The notes under the pieces: generated by a model
Told to the model about the DNA's origin: nothing
The model's database searches: none
The model's input: only the letters and a program-made list of their open reading frames with translations
In this document: positions 12,262 through 25,939 of the stretch, one piece after another
How the letters are laid out: every line of letters starts with the position of its first letter
Numbering within the stretch: the first letter of the stretch is position 1
DNA from: Auanema rhodensis
Taxonomy: Eukaryota; Nematoda; Chromadorea; Rhabditida; Rhabditidae
Direction of reading: 5' to 3'
Assembly (NCBI GenBank): GCA_964057225.1
Contig: OZ059900.1
Span: 25,745,638 to 25,809,637, forward strand
DNA: 64,000 nt
Made by a program: the position numbers and the translations under genes

Positions 12262-13971
12262 ATGGGAAATACTGTGTTTTTGTATTTTTCTAGTGTTCAG
12301 CATGTGAAATGCTTCATTTTAGTATGTAACACGCTGAAATTCGTTGCATTTGACGACTCATATGAACAAAAATCGATTTAATCAATATTAGCCATAAGGG
12401 GCGTGCCCTCAGAATATGCTAATTTCCTTAATTTTCTAACCCCTGTTTTTTTGTCCTGAAAGTGGAACTAGACGTTGTACGAACAATTTTGAGCTAGGTT
12501 TCATTGACATTGCATGAGTTTGAACACATGAAATCGTAAGTCAAAACCTTGTTTACAGCGAAATTTCCAAAAACTGGTTTTCCAGCATAATAAAATATTT
12601 CTCATGGGAAATACAGTGTTTTTGTATTTTTTTAGTGTTCAGCATGTAAAATGCGTCATTTTAGTATGTAAAACGCTCAAATTCGTTGCATTTGACGACT
12701 CATATGAACAAAAATCGATTTTATCAATATTAGCCATAAGGGGCGTGCCCTCAGAATATGCTAATTTCCTTAATTTTCTAACCCCTGTTTTTTTGTCGTG
12801 AAAGTGGAACTAGACGTTGTACGAACAATTTTGAGCTAGGTTTCATTGACATTGCATGAGTTTGAACACATGAAATCGTAAGTCAAAACCTTGTTTACAG
12901 CGAAATTTCCAAAAACTGGTTTTCCAGCATAATACAATATTTCTCATGGGAAATACTGTGTTTTTGTATTTTTCTAGTGTTCAGAATGTAGAATGCTTCA
13001 TTTTAGTACGTAACACGCTGAAATTCGTTGCATTTGACGACTCATATGAACAAAAATCGATTTAATCAATATTAGCCATAAGGGGCGTGCCCTCAGAATA
13101 TGCTAATTTCCTTAATTTTCTAACCCCTGTTTTTTTGTCGTGAAAGTGGAACTAGACGTTGTACGAACAATTTTGAGCTAGGTTTCATTGACATTGCATG
13201 AGTTTGAACACATGAAATCGTAAGTCAAAACCTTGTTTACAGCGAAATTTCCAAAAACTGGTTTTCCAGCATAATAAAATATTTCTCATGGGAAATACTG
13301 TGTTTTTGTATTTTTCTAGTGTTCAGCATGTAAAATGCTTCATTTTAGTATGTAACACGCTGAAATTCGTTGCATTTGACGACTCATATGAACAAAAATC
13401 GATTTAATCAATATTAGCCATAAGGGGCGTGCCCTCAGAATATGCTAATTTCCTTAATTTTCTAACCCCTGTTTTTTTGTCGTGAAAGTGGAACTAGACG
13501 TTGTACGAACAATTTTGAGCTAGGTTTCATTGACATTGCATGAGTTTGAACACATGAAATCGTAAGTCAAAACCTTGTTTACAGCGAAATTTCCAAAAAC
13601 TGGTTTTCCAGCATAATACAATATTTCTCATGGGAAACACTGTGTTTTTGTATTTTTTTAGTGTTCAGCATGTAAAATGCGTCATTTTAGTATGTAAAAC
13701 GCTGAAATTCGTTGCATTTGACGACTCATATGAACAAAAATCGATTTTATCAATATTAGCCATAAGGGGCGTGCCCTCAGAATATGCTAATTTCCTTAAT
13801 TTTCTAACCCCTGTTTTTTTGTCGTGAAAGTGGAACTAGACGTTGTACGAACAATTTTGAGCTAGGTTTCATTGACATTGCATGAGTTTGAACACATGAA
13901 ATCGTAAGTCAAAACCTTGTTTACAGCGAAATTTCCAAAAACTGGTTTTCCAGCATAATACAATATTTCTC
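11920..13971 (+). repeat. 6-mer HOR copy, E-G-B-E-K-Bc (2052 bp)
   Basis: Units start at 11920, 12262, 12604, 12946, 13288 and 13630, the same order as at 5422 and 17049. Private changes include ATTTCAAAAAAC near 12223, GTCCTG near 12454 and GCTCAAATTC near 12675, so it is not an exact copy of the others. Confidence 0.9.
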
Positions 13972-14997
13972 ATGGGAAACACTGTGTTTTTGTATTTTTT
14001 TAGTGTTCAGCATGTAAAATGCTTCATTTTAGTATGTAACACGCTGAAATTCGTTGCATTTGACGACTCATATGAACAAAAATCGATTTAATCAATATTA
14101 GCCATAAGGGGCGTGCCCTCAGAATATGCTAATTTCCTTAATTTTCTAACCCCTGTTTTTTTGTCGTGAAAGTGGAACTAGACGTTGTACGAACAATTTT
14201 GAGCTAGGTTTCATTGACATTGCATGAGTTTGAACACATGAAATCGTAAGTCAAAACCTTGTTTACAGCGAAATTTCCAAAAACTGGTTTTCCAGCATAA
14301 TAAAATATTTCTCATGGGAAACACTGTGTTTTTGTATTTTTTTAGTGTTCAGCATGTAAAATGCGTCATTTTAGTATGTAAAACGCTGAAATTCGTTGCA
14401 TTTGACGACTCATATGAACAAAAATCGATTTTATCAATATTAGCCATAAGGGGCGTGCCCTCAGAATATGCTAATTTCCTTAATTTTCTAACCCCTGTTT
14501 TTTTGTCGTGAAAGTGGAACTAGACGTTGTACGAACAATTTTGAGCTAGGTTTCATTGACATTGCATGAGTTTGAACACATGAAATCGTAAGTCAAAACC
14601 TTGTTTACAGCGAAATTTCCAAAAACTGGTTTTCCAGCATAATACAATATTTCTCATGGGAAATACTGTGTTTTTGTATTTTTCTAGTGTTCAGAATGTA
14701 GAATGCTTCATTTTAGTACGTAACACGCTGAAATTCGTTGCATTTGACGACTCATATGAACAAAAATCGATTTAATCAATATTAGCCATAAGGGGCGTGC
14801 CCTCAGAATATGCTAATTTCCTTAATTTTCTAACCCCTGTTTTTTTGTCGTGAAAGTGGAACTAGACGTTGTACGAACAATTTTAAGCTAGGTTTCATTG
14901 ACATTGCATGAGTTTGAACACATGAAATCGTAAGTCAAAACCTTGTTTACAGCGAAATTTCCAAAAACTGGTTTTCCAGCATAATACAATATTTCTC
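13972..14997 (+). repeat. Satellite block: K-like hybrid, Bc, E
   Basis: Three monomers. The unit at 13972 has the AAACACTG and TTTTTTTAG start of Bc but then CAGCATGTAAAATGCTTC, ATGTAACACG and GATTTAATC of K. The switch lies between positions 30 and 53, which makes it a Bc/K recombinant. The E unit at 14656 carries TTTTAAGC near 14881 and leads into the third Bt 4-mer. Confidence 0.85.
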
Positions 14998-16364
14998 ATG
15001 GGAAATACTGTGTTTTTGTATTTTTTTAGTGTTCAGCATGTAAAATGCGTCATTTTAGTATGTAATACGCTGAAATTCGTTGCATTTGACGACTCATATG
15101 AACAAAATCGATTTTATCAATATTAGCCATAAGGGGCGTGCCCTCAGAATATGCTAATTTCCTTAATTTTCTAACCCCTGTTTTTTTGTCGTGAAAGTGG
15201 AACTAGACGTTGTACGAACAATTTTGAGCTAGGTTTCATTGACATTGCATGAGTTTGAACACATGAAATCGTAAGTCAAAACCTTGTTTACAGCGAAATT
15301 TCCAAAAACTGGTTTTCCAGCATAATACAATATTTCTCATGGGAAATACCGTGTTTTTGTATTTTTCTAGTGTTCAGAATGTAGAATGCTTCATTTTAGT
15401 ACGTAACACGCTGAAATTCGTTGCATTTGACGACTCATATGAACAAAAATCGATTTAATCAATATTAGCCATAAGGGGCGTGCCCTCAGAATATGCTAAT
15501 TTCCTTAATTTTCTAACCCCTGTTTTTTTGTCGTGAAAGTGGAACTAGACGTTGTACGAACAATTTTGAGCTAGGTTTCATTGACATTGCATGAGTTTGA
15601 ACACATGAAATCGTAAGTCAAAACCTTGTTTACAGCGAAATTTCCAAAAACTGGTTTTCCAGCATAATAAAATATTTGTCATGGGAAATACAGTGTTTTT
15701 GTATTTTTTTAGTGTTCAGCATGTAAAATGCGTCATTTTAGTATGTAAAACGCTGAAATTCGTTGCATTTGACGACTCATATGAACAAAAATCGATTTAA
15801 TCAATATTAGCCATAAGGGGCGTGCCCTCAGAATATGCTAATTTCCTTAATTTTCTAACCCCTGTTTTTTTGTCGTGAAAGTGGAACTAGACGTTGTACG
15901 AACAATTTTGAGCTAGGTTTCATTGACATTGCATGAGTTTGAACACATGAAATCGTAAGTCAAAACCTTGTTTACAGCGAAATTTCCAAAAACTGGTTTT
16001 CCAGCATAATACAATATTTCTCATGGGAAATACTGTGTTTTTGTATTTTTCTAGTGTTCAGAATGTAGAATGCTTCATTTTAGTACGTAACACGCTGAAA
16101 TTCGTTGCATTTGACGACTCATATGAACAAAAATCGATTTAATCAATATTAGCCATAAGGGGCGTGCCCTCAGAATATGCTAATTTCCTTAATTTTCTAA
16201 CCCCTGTTTTTTTGTCGTGAAAGTGGAACTAGACGTTGTACGAACAATTTTGAGCTAGGTTTCATTGACATTGCATGAGTTTGAACACATGAAATCGTAA
16301 GTCAAAACCTTGTTTACAGCGAAATTTCCAAAAACTGGTTTTCCAGCATAATAAAATATTTCTC
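14998..16364 (+). repeat. Third copy of the Bt-Ec-Bg-E 4-mer, 1 base short (1367 bp)
   Basis: This copy has the same class order and the same TTTTAAGC-bearing upstream E as the copies at 9526 and 10894. The Bt unit lacks one A near 15104-15107 (AACAAAATCG, where other units have one more A), which shifts the array register by one base. The Bg unit at 15681 has GATTTAATC rather than the TTTTATC usual for B, a single-base switch at position 119. Confidence 0.9.
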
Positions 16365-17048
16365 ATGGGAAATACTGTGTTTTTGTATTTTTCTAGTGTT
16401 CAGCATGTAAAATGCTTCATTTTAGTATGTAACACGCTGAAATTCGTTGCATTTGACGACTCATATGAACAAAAATCGATTTAATCAATATTAGCCATAA
16501 GGGGCGTGCCCTCAGAATATGCTAATTTCCTTAATTTTCTAACCCCTGTTTTTTTGTCGTGAAAGTGGAACTAGACGTTGTACGAACAATTTTGAGCTAG
16601 GTTTCATTGACATTGCATGAGTTTGAACACATGAAATCGTAAGTCAAAACCTTGTTTACAGCGAAATTTCCAAAAACTGGTTTTCCAGCATAATAAAATA
16701 TTTGTCATGGGAAATACAGTGTTTTTGTATTTTTTTAGTGTTCAGCATGTAAAATGCGTCATTTTAGTATGTAAAACGCTGAAATTCGTTGCATTTGACG
16801 ACTCATATGAACAAAAATCGATTTTATCAATATTAGCCATAAGGGGCGTGCCCTCAGAATATGCTAATTTCCTTAATTTTCTAACCCCTGTTTTTTTGTC
16901 GTGAAAGTGGAACTAGACGTTGTACGAACAATTTTGAGCTAGGTTTCATTGACATTGCATGAGTTTGAACACATGAAATCGTAAGTCAAAACCTTGTTTA
17001 CAGCGAAATTTCCAAAAACTGGTTTTCCAGCATAATACAATATTTCTC
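16365..17048 (+). repeat. Satellite block: K, Bg
   Basis: Two monomers join the third 4-mer to the next 6-mer. Together with the preceding E at 16023 they read E-K-Bg. No private changes stood out. Confidence 0.85.
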
Positions 17049-19100
17049 ATGGGAAATACTGTGTTTTTGTATTTTTCTAGTGTTCAGAATGTAGAATGCT
17101 TCATTTTAGTACGTAACACGCTGAAATTCGTTGCATTTGACGACTCATATGAACAAAAATCGATTTAATCAATATTAGCCATAAGGGGCGTGCCCTCAGA
17201 ATATGCTAATTTCCTTAATTTTCTAACCCCTGTTTTTTTGTCGTGAAAGTGGAACTAGACGTTGTACGAACAATTTTGAGCTAGGTTTCATTGACATTGC
17301 ATGAGTTTGAACACATGAAATCGTAAGTCAAAACCTTGTTTACAGCGAAATTTCCAAAAACTGGTTTTCCAGCATAATAAAATATTTCTCATGGGAAATA
17401 CTGTGTTTTTGTATTTTTCTAGTGTTCAGCATGTGAAATGCTTCATTTTAGTATGTAACACGCTGAAATTCGTTGCATTTGACGACTCATATGAACAAAA
17501 ATCGATTTAATCAATATTAGCCATAAGGGGCGTGCCCTCAGAATATGCTAATTTCCTTAATTTTCTAACCCCTGTTTTTTTGTCGTGAAAGTGGAACTAG
17601 ACGTTGTACGAACAATTTTGAGCTAGGTTTCATTGACATTGCATGAGTTTGAACACATGAAATCGTAAGTCAAAACCTTGTTTACAGCGAAATTTCCAAA
17701 AACTGGTTTTCCAGCATAATAAAATATTTCTCATGGGAAATACAGTGTTTTTGTATTTTTTTAGTGTTCAGCATGTAAAATGCGTCATTTTAGTATGTAA
17801 AACGCTGAAATTCGTTGCATTTGACGACTCATATGAACAAAAATCGATTTTATCAATATTAGCCATAAGGGGCGTGCCCTCAGAATATGCTAATTTCCTT
17901 AATTTTCTAACCCCTGTTTTTTTGTCGTGAAAGTGGAACTAGACGTTGTACGAACAATTTTGAGCTAGGTTTCATTGACATTGCATGAGTTTGAACACAT
18001 GAAATCGTAAGTCAAAACCTTGTTTACAGCGAAATTTCCAAAAACTGGTTTTCCAGCATAATACAATATTTCTCATGGGAAATACTGTGTTTTTGTATTT
18101 TTCTAGTGTTCAGAATGTAGAATGCTTCATTTTAGTACGTAACACGCTGAAATTCGTTGCATTTGACGACTCATATGAACAAAAATCGATTTAATCAATA
18201 TTAGCCATAAGGGGCGTGCCCTCAGAATATGCTAATTTCCTTAATTTTCTAACCCCTGTTTTTTTGTCGTGAAAGTGGAACTAGACGTTGTACGAACAAT
18301 TTTGAGCTAGGTTTCATTGACATTGCATGAGTTTGAACACATGAAATCGTAAGTCAAAACCTTGTTTACAGCGAAATTTCCAAAAACTGGTTTTCCAGCA
18401 TAATAAAATATTTCTCATGGGAAATACTGTGTTTTTGTATTTTTCTAGTGTTCAGCATGTAAAATGCTTCATTTTAGTATGTAACACGCTGAAATTGGTT
18501 GCATTTGACGACTCATATGAACAAAAATCGATTTAATCAATATTAGCCATAAGGGGCGTGCCCTCAGAATATGCTAATTTCCTTAATTTTCTAACCCCTG
18601 TTTTTTTGTCGTGAAAGTGGAACTAGACGTTGTACGAACAATTTTGAGCTAGGTTTCATTGACATTGCATGAGTTTGAACACATGAAATCGTAAGTCAAA
18701 ACCTTGTTTACAGCGAAATTTCCAAAAACTGGTTTTCCAGCATAATACAATATTTCTCATGGGAAACACTGTGTTTTTGTATTTTTTTAGTGTTCAGCAT
18801 GTAAAATGCGTCATTTTAGTATGTAAAACGCTGAAATTCGTTGCATTTGACGACTCATATGAACAAAAATCGATTTTATCAATATTAGCCATAAGGGGCG
18901 TGCCCTCAGAATATGCTAATTTCCTTAATTTTCTAACCCCTGTTTTTTTGTCGTGAAAGTGGAACTAGACGTTGTACGAACAATTTTGAGCTAGGTTTCA
19001 TTGACATTGCATGAGTTTGAACACATGAAATCGTAAGTCAAAACCTTGTTTACAGCGAAATTTCCAAAAACTGGTTTTCCAGCATAATACAATATTTCTC
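17049..19100 (+). repeat. 6-mer HOR copy, E-G-B-E-K-Bc (2052 bp)
   Basis: Units start at 17049, 17391, 17733, 18075, 18417 and 18759. Order and subtypes match 5422-7473. The two following units (Ec at 19101 and an E/B hybrid at 19443) also match those at 7474 and 7816, so the shared stretch is eight monomers long at a distance of 11627 bp, that is 34 monomers minus one base. The K unit has GAAATTGGTTG near 18494, a private change inside the TTCGTTG motif. Confidence 0.9.
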
Positions 19101-19784
19101 ATGGGAAATACCGTGTTTTTGTATTTTTCTAGTGTTCAGAATGTAGAATGCTTCATTTTAGTACGTAACACGCTGAAATTCGTTGCATTTGACGACTCAT
19201 ATGAACAAAAATCGATTTAATCAATATTAGCCATAAGGGGCGTGCCCTCAGAATATGCTAATTTCCTTAATTTTCTAACCCCTGTTTTTTTGTCGTGAAA
19301 GTGGAACTAGACGTTGTACGAACAATTTTGAGCTAGGTTTCATTGACATTGCATGAGTTTGAACACATGAAATCGTAAGTCAAAACCTTGTTTACAGCGA
19401 AATTTCCAAAAACTGGTTTTCCAGCATAATAAAATATTTCTCATGGGAAATACAGTGTTTTTGTATTTTTCTAGTGTTCAGAATGTAGAATGCTTCATTT
19501 TAGTATGTAAAACGCTGAAATTCGTTGCATTTGACGACTCATATGAACAAAAATCGATTTTATCAATATTAGCCATAAGGGGCGTGCCCTCAGAATATGC
19601 TAATTTCCTTAATTTTCTAACCCCTGTTTTTTTGTCGTGAAAGTGGAACTAGACGTTGTACGAACAATTTTGAGCTAGGTTTCATTGACATTGCATGAGT
19701 TTGAACACATGAAATCGTAAGTCAAAACCTTGTTTACAGCGAAATTTCCAAAAACTGGTTTTCCAGCATAATACAATATTTCTC
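19101..19784 (+). repeat. Satellite block: Ec and E/B hybrid
   Basis: The Ec unit starts AAATACCG. The unit at 19443 has a B-like AAATACAG start, the E box CAGAATGTAGAATGCTTC, then ATGTAAAACG and GATTTTATC of B. It resembles the hybrid at 7816 except at position 119, where that one has GATTTAATC. Confidence 0.85.
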
Positions 19785-22700
19785 ATGGGAAATACCGTGT
19801 TTTTGTATTTTTCTAGTGTTCAGAATGTAGAATCTTCATTTTAGTACGTAACACGCTGAAATTCGTTGCATTTGACGACTCATATGAACAAAAATCGATT
19901 TAATCAATATTAGCCATAAGGGGCGTGCCCTCAGAATATGCTAATTTCCTTAATTTTCTAACCCCTGTTTTTTTGTCGTGAAAGTGGAACTAGACGTTGT
20001 ACGAACAATTTTGAGCTAGGTTTCATTGACATTGCATGAGTTTGAACACATGAAATCGTAAGTCAAAACCTTGTTTACAGCGAAATTTCCAAAAACTGGT
20101 TTTCCAGCATAATACAATATTTCTCATGGGATATACTGTGTTTTTGTATTTTTCTAGTGTTCAGAATGTAGAATGCTTCATTTTAGTACGTAACACGCTG
20201 AAATTCGTTGCATTTGACGACTCATATGAACAAAAATCGATTTAATCAATATTAGCCATAAGGGGCGTGCCCTCAGAATATGCTAATTTCCTTAATTTTC
20301 TAACCCCTGTTTTTTTGTCGTGAAAGTGGAACTAGACGTTGTACGAACAATTTTGAGCTAGGTTTCATTGACATTGCATGAGTTTGAACACATGAAATCG
20401 TAAGTCAAAACCTTGTTTACAGCGAAATTTCCAAAAACTGGTTTTCCAGCATAATAAAATATTTCTCATGGGAAATACTGTGTTTTTGTATTTTTCTAGT
20501 GTTCAGCATGTGAAATGCTTCATTTTAGTATGTAACACGCTGAAATTCGTTGCATTTGACGACTCATATGAACAAAAATCGATTTAATCAATATTAGCCA
20601 TAAGGGGCGTGCCCTCAGAATATGCTAATTTCCTTAATTTTCTAACCCCTGTTTTTTTGTCGTGAAAGTGGAACTAGACGTTGTACGAACAATTTTGAGC
20701 TAGGTTTCATTGACATTGCATGAGTTTGAACACATGAAATCGTAAGTCAAAACCTTGTTTACAGCGAAATTTCCAAAAACTGGTTTTCCAGCATAATACA
20801 ATATTTCTCATGGGAAATACCGTGTTTTTGTATTTTTCTAGTGTTCAGAATGTAGAATGCTTCATTTTAGTACGTAACACGCTGAAATTCGTTGCATTTG
20901 ACGACTCATATGAACAAAAATCGATTTAATCAATATTAGCCATAAGGGGCGTGCCCTCAGAATATGCTAATTTCCTTAATTTTCTAACCCCTGTTTTTTT
21001 GTCGTGAAAGTGGAACTAGACGTTGTACGAACAATTTTGAGCTAGGTTTCATTGACATTGCATGAGTTTGAACACATGAAATCGTAAGTCAAAACCTTGT
21101 TTACAGCGAAATTTCCAAAAACTGGTTTTCCAGCATAATAAAATATTTGTCATGGGAAATACAGTGTTTTTGTATTTTTTTAGTGTTCAGCATGTAAAAT
21201 GCGTCATTTTAGTATGTAAAACGCTGAAATTCGTTGCATTTGACGACTCATATGAACAAAAATCGATTTTATCAATATTAGCCATAAGGGGCGTGCCCTC
21301 AGAATATGCTAATTTCCTTAATTTTCTAACCCCTGTTTTTTTGTCGTGAAAGTGGAACTAGACGTTGTACGAACAATTTTGAGCTAGGTTTCATTAACAT
21401 TGCATGAGTTTGAACACATGAAATCGTAAGTCAAAACCTTGTTTACAGCGAAATTTCCAAAAACTGGTTTTCCAGCATAATACAATATTTCTCATGGGAT
21501 ATACTGTGTTTTTGTATTTTTCTAGTGTTCAGAATGTAGAATGCTTCATTTTAGTACGTAACACGCTGAAATTCGTTGCATTTGACGACTCATATGAACA
21601 AAAATCGATTTAATCAATATTAGCCATAAGGGGCGTGCCCTCAGAATATGCTAATTTCCTTAATTTTCTAACCCCTGTTTTTTTGTCGTGAAAGTGGAAC
21701 TAGACGTTGTACGAACAATTTTGAGCTAGGTTTCATTGACATTGCATGAGTTTGAACACATGAAATCGTAAGTCAAAACCTTGTTTACAGCGAAATTTCC
21801 AAAAACTGGTTTTCCAGCATAATAAAATATTTCTCATGGGAAATACTGTGTTTTTGTATTTTTCTAGTGTTCAGCATGTGAAATGCTTCATTTTAGTATG
21901 TAACACGCTGAAATTCGTTGCATTTGACGACTCATATGAACAAAAATCGATTTAATCAATATTAGCCATAAGGGGCGTGCCCTCAGAATATGCTAATTTC
22001 CTTAATTTTCTAACCCCTGTTTTTCTGTCGTGAAAGTGGAACTAGACGTTGTACGAACAATTTTGAGCTAGGTTTCATTGACATTGCATGAGTTTGAACA
22101 CATGAAATCGTAAGTCAAAACCTTGTTTACAGCGAAATTTCCAAAAACTGGTTTTCCAGCATAATAAAATATTTCTCATGGGAAATACAGTGTTTTTGTA
22201 TTTTTTTAGTGTTCAGCATGTAAAATGCGTCATTTTAGTATGTAAAACGCTGAAATTCGTTGCATTTGACGACTCATATGAACAAAAATCGATTTTATCA
22301 AAATTAGCCATAAGGGGCGTGCCCTCAGAATATGCTAATTTCCTTAATTTTCTAACCCCTGTTTTTTTGTCGTGAAAGTGGAACTAGACGTTGTACGAAC
22401 AATTTTGAGCTAGGTTTCATTGACATTGCATGAGTTTGAACACATGAAATCGTAAGTCAAAACCTTGTTTACAGCGAAATTTCCAAAAACTGGTTTTCCA
22501 GCATAATAAAATATTTCTCATGGGAAATACTGTGTTTTTGTATTTTTCTAGTGTTCAGCATGTAAAATGCTTCATTTTAGTATGTAACACGCTGAAATTC
22601 GTTGCATTTGACGACTCATATGAACAAAAATCGATTTAATCAATATTAGCCATAAGGGGCGTGCCCTCAGAATATGCTAATTTCCTTAATTTTCTAACCC

Positions 22701-22861
22701 CTGTTTTTTTGTCGTGAAAGTGGAACTAGACGTTGTACGAACAATTTTGAGCTAGGTTTCATTGACATTGCATGAGTTTGAACACATGAAATCGTAAGTC
22801 AAAACCTTGTTTACAGCGAAATTTCCAAAAACTGGTTTTCCAGCATAATACAATATTTCTC
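19785..22861 (+). repeat. Satellite block: Ed Et G Ec Bg Et G B K
   Basis: Nine monomers. The first lacks a G (GAATCTTC near 19833), a deletion it shares with units at 28676, 30385 and 35514. Ed is followed directly by Et, whereas the related blocks at 30043 and 35172 have one and two Bg units between them. The G unit at 21836 has a rare CTGTTTTTCTGTCG (C at 22025) inside the normal T7 run. The B unit at 22178 has CAAAATTAG near 22300. The Bg unit at 21152 has CATTAACAT near 21395. Confidence 0.9.
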
Positions 22862-25800
22862 ATGGGAAATACCGTGTTTTTGTATTTTTCTAGTGTTCAG
22901 AATGTAGAATGCTTCATTTTAGTACGTAACACGCTGAAATTCGTTGCATTTGACGACTCATATGAACAAAAATCGATTTAATCAATATTAGCCATAAGGG
23001 GCGTGCCCTCAGAATATGCTAATTTCCTTAATTTTCTAACCCCTGTTTTTTTGTCGTGAAAGTGGAACTAGACGTTGTAAGAACAATTTTGAGCTAGGTT
23101 TCATTGACATTGCATGAGTTTGAACACATGAAATCGTAAGTCAAAACCTTGTTTACAGCGAAATTTCCAAAAACTGGTTTTCCAGCATAATAAAATATTT
23201 CTCATGGGAAATACAGTGTTTTTGTATTTTTTTAGTGTTCAGCATGTGAAATGCGTCATTTTAGTATGTAAAACGCTGAAATTCGTTGCATTTGACGACT
23301 CATATGAACAAAAATCGATTTTATCAATATTAGCCATAAGGGGCGTGCCCTCAGAATATGCTAATTTCCTTAATTTTCTAACCCCTGTTTTTTTGTCGTG
23401 AAAGTGGAACTAGACGTTGTACGAACAATTTTGAGCTAGGTTTCATTGACATTGCATGAGTTTGAACACATGAAATCGTAAGTCAAAACCTTGTTTACAG
23501 CGAAATTTCCAAAAACTGGTTTTCCAGCATAATACAATATTTCTCATGGGAAATACCGTGTTTTTGTATTTTTCTAGTGTTCAGAATGTAGAATGCTTCA
23601 TTTTAGTACGTAACACGCTGAAATTCGTTGCATTTGACGACTCATATGAACAAAAATCGATTTAATCAATATTAGCCATAAGGGGCGTGCCCTCAGAATA
23701 TGCTAATTTCCTTAATTTTCTAACCCCTGTTTTTTTGTCGTGAAAGTGGAACTAGACGTTGTAAGAACAATTTTGAGCTAGGTTTCATTGACATTGCATG
23801 AGTTTGAACACATGAAATCGTAAGTCAAAACCTTGTTTACAGCGAAATTTCCAAAAACTGGTTTTCCAGCATAATAAAATATTTCTCATGGGAAATACAG
23901 TGTTTTTGTATTTTTTTAGTGTTCAGCATGTGAAATGCGTCATTTTAGTATGTAAAACGCTGAAATTCGTTGCATTTGACGACTCATATGAACAAAAATC
24001 GATTTTATCAATATTAGCCATAAGGGGCGTGCCCTCAGAATATGCTAATTTCCTTAATTTTCTAACCCCTGTTTTTTTGTCGTGAAAGTGGAACTAGACG
24101 TTGTACGAACAATTTTGAGCTAGGTTTCATTGACATTGCATGAGTTTGAACACATGAAATCGTAAGTCAAAACCTTGTTTACAGCGAAATTTCCAAAAAC
24201 TGGTTTTCCAGCATAATACAATATTTCTCATGGGAAATACTGTGTTTTTGTATTTTTTTAGTGTTCAGCATGTAAAATGCGTCATTTTAGTATGTAAAAC
24301 GCTGAAATTCGTTGCATTTGACGACTCATATGAACAAAAATCGATTTTATCAATATTAGCCATAAGGGGCGTGCCCTCAGAATATGCTAATTTCCTTAAT
24401 TTTCTAACCCCTGTTTTTTTGTCGTGAAAGTGGAACTAGACGTTGTAAGAACAATTTTGAGCTAGGTTTCATTGACATTGCATGAGTTTGAACACATGAA
24501 ATCGTAAGTCAAAACCTTGTTTACAGCGAAATTTCCAAAAACTGGTTTTCCAGCATAATACAATATTTCTCATGGGAAATACCGTGTTTTTGTATTTTTC
24601 TAGTGTTCAGAATGTAGAATGCTTCATTTTAGTACGTAACACGCTGAAATTCGTTGCATTTGACGACTCATATGAACAAAAATCGATTTAATCAATATTA
24701 GCCATAAGGGGCGTGCCCTCAGAATATGCTAATTTCCTTAATTTTCTAACCCCTGTTTTTTTGTCGTGAAAGTGGAACTAGACGTTGTAAGAACAATTTT
24801 GAGCTAGGTTTCATTGACATTGCATGAGTTTGAACACATGAAATCGTAAGTCAAAACCTTGTTTACAGCGAAATTTCCAAAAACTGGTTTTCCAGCATAA
24901 TAAAATATTTCTCATGGGAAATACAGTGTTTTTGTATTTTTTTAGTGTTCAGCATGTGAAATGCGTCATTTTAGTATGTAAAACGCTGAAATTCGTTGCA
25001 TTTGACGACTCATATGAACAAAAATCGATTTTATCAATATTAGCCATAAGGGGCGTGCCCTCAGAATATGCTAATTTCCTTAATTTTCTAACCCCTGTTT
25101 TTTTGTCGTGAAAGTGGAACTAGACGTTGTACGAACAATTTTGAGCTAGGTTTCATTGACATTGCATGAGTTTGAACACATGAAATCGTAAGTCAAAACC
25201 TTGTTTACAGCGAAATTTCCAAAAACTGGTTTTCCAGCATAATACAATATTTCTCATGGGAAATACCGTGTTTTTGTATTTTTCTAGTGTTCAGAATGTA
25301 GAATGCTTCATTTTAGTACGTAACACGCTGAAATTCGTTGCATTTGACGACTCATATGAACAAAAATCGATTTAATCAATATTAGCCATAAGGGGCGTGC
25401 CCTCAGAATATGCTAATTTCCTTAATTTTCTAACCCCTGTTTTTTTGTCGTGAAAGTGGAACTAGACGTTGTAAGAACAATTTTGAGCTAGGTTTCATTG
25501 ACATTGCATGAGTTTGAACACATGAAATCGTAAGTCAAAACCTTGTTTACAGCGAAATTTCCAAAAACTGGTTTTCCAGCATAATAAAATATTTCTCATG
25601 GGAAATACAGTGTTTTTGTATTTTTTTAGTGTTCAGCATGTGAAATGCGTCATTTTAGTATGTAAAACGCTGAAATTCGTTGCATTTGACGACTCATATG
25701 AACAAAAATCGATTTTATCAATATTAGCCATAAGGGGCGTGCCCTCAGAATATGCTAATTTCCTTAATTTTCTAACCCCTGTTTTTTTGTCGTGAAAGTG

Positions 25801-25939
25801 GAACTAGACGTTGTACGAACAATTTTGAGCTAGGTTTCATTGACATTGCATGAGTTTGAACACATGAAATCGTAAGTCAAAACCTTGTTTACAGCGAAAT
25901 TTCCAAAAACTGGTTTTCCAGCATAATACAATATTTCTC
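22862..25939 (+). repeat. Dimeric HOR, Ec-Br (684 bp), four copies plus one interposed unit
   Basis: Dimers start at 22862, 23546, 24572 and 25256. Each Ec unit carries GTAAGAAC (usual GTACGAAC) at about monomer position 219, and each Br unit carries GTGAAATGCGTC. A single unit at 24230 separates the second and third dimers. It has the 5' end of B (ACTG start, GTAAAATGCGTC) and the GTAAGAAC of Ec in its 3' half. This is the most regular local amplification in the left half of the window. Confidence 0.92.
24230..24571 (+). repeat. Recombinant B/Ec monomer inside the dimeric HOR
   Basis: The first 120 bases are B-like (TTTTTTTAG, CAGCATGTAAAATGCGTC, ATGTAAAACG, GATTTTATC). The 3' half has GTAAGAAC, which in this block belongs to Ec units. 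The switch lies in the nearly invariant stretch between about positions 122 and 218. The unit changes the dimer phase, as a single unequal exchange would. Confidence 0.8.
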
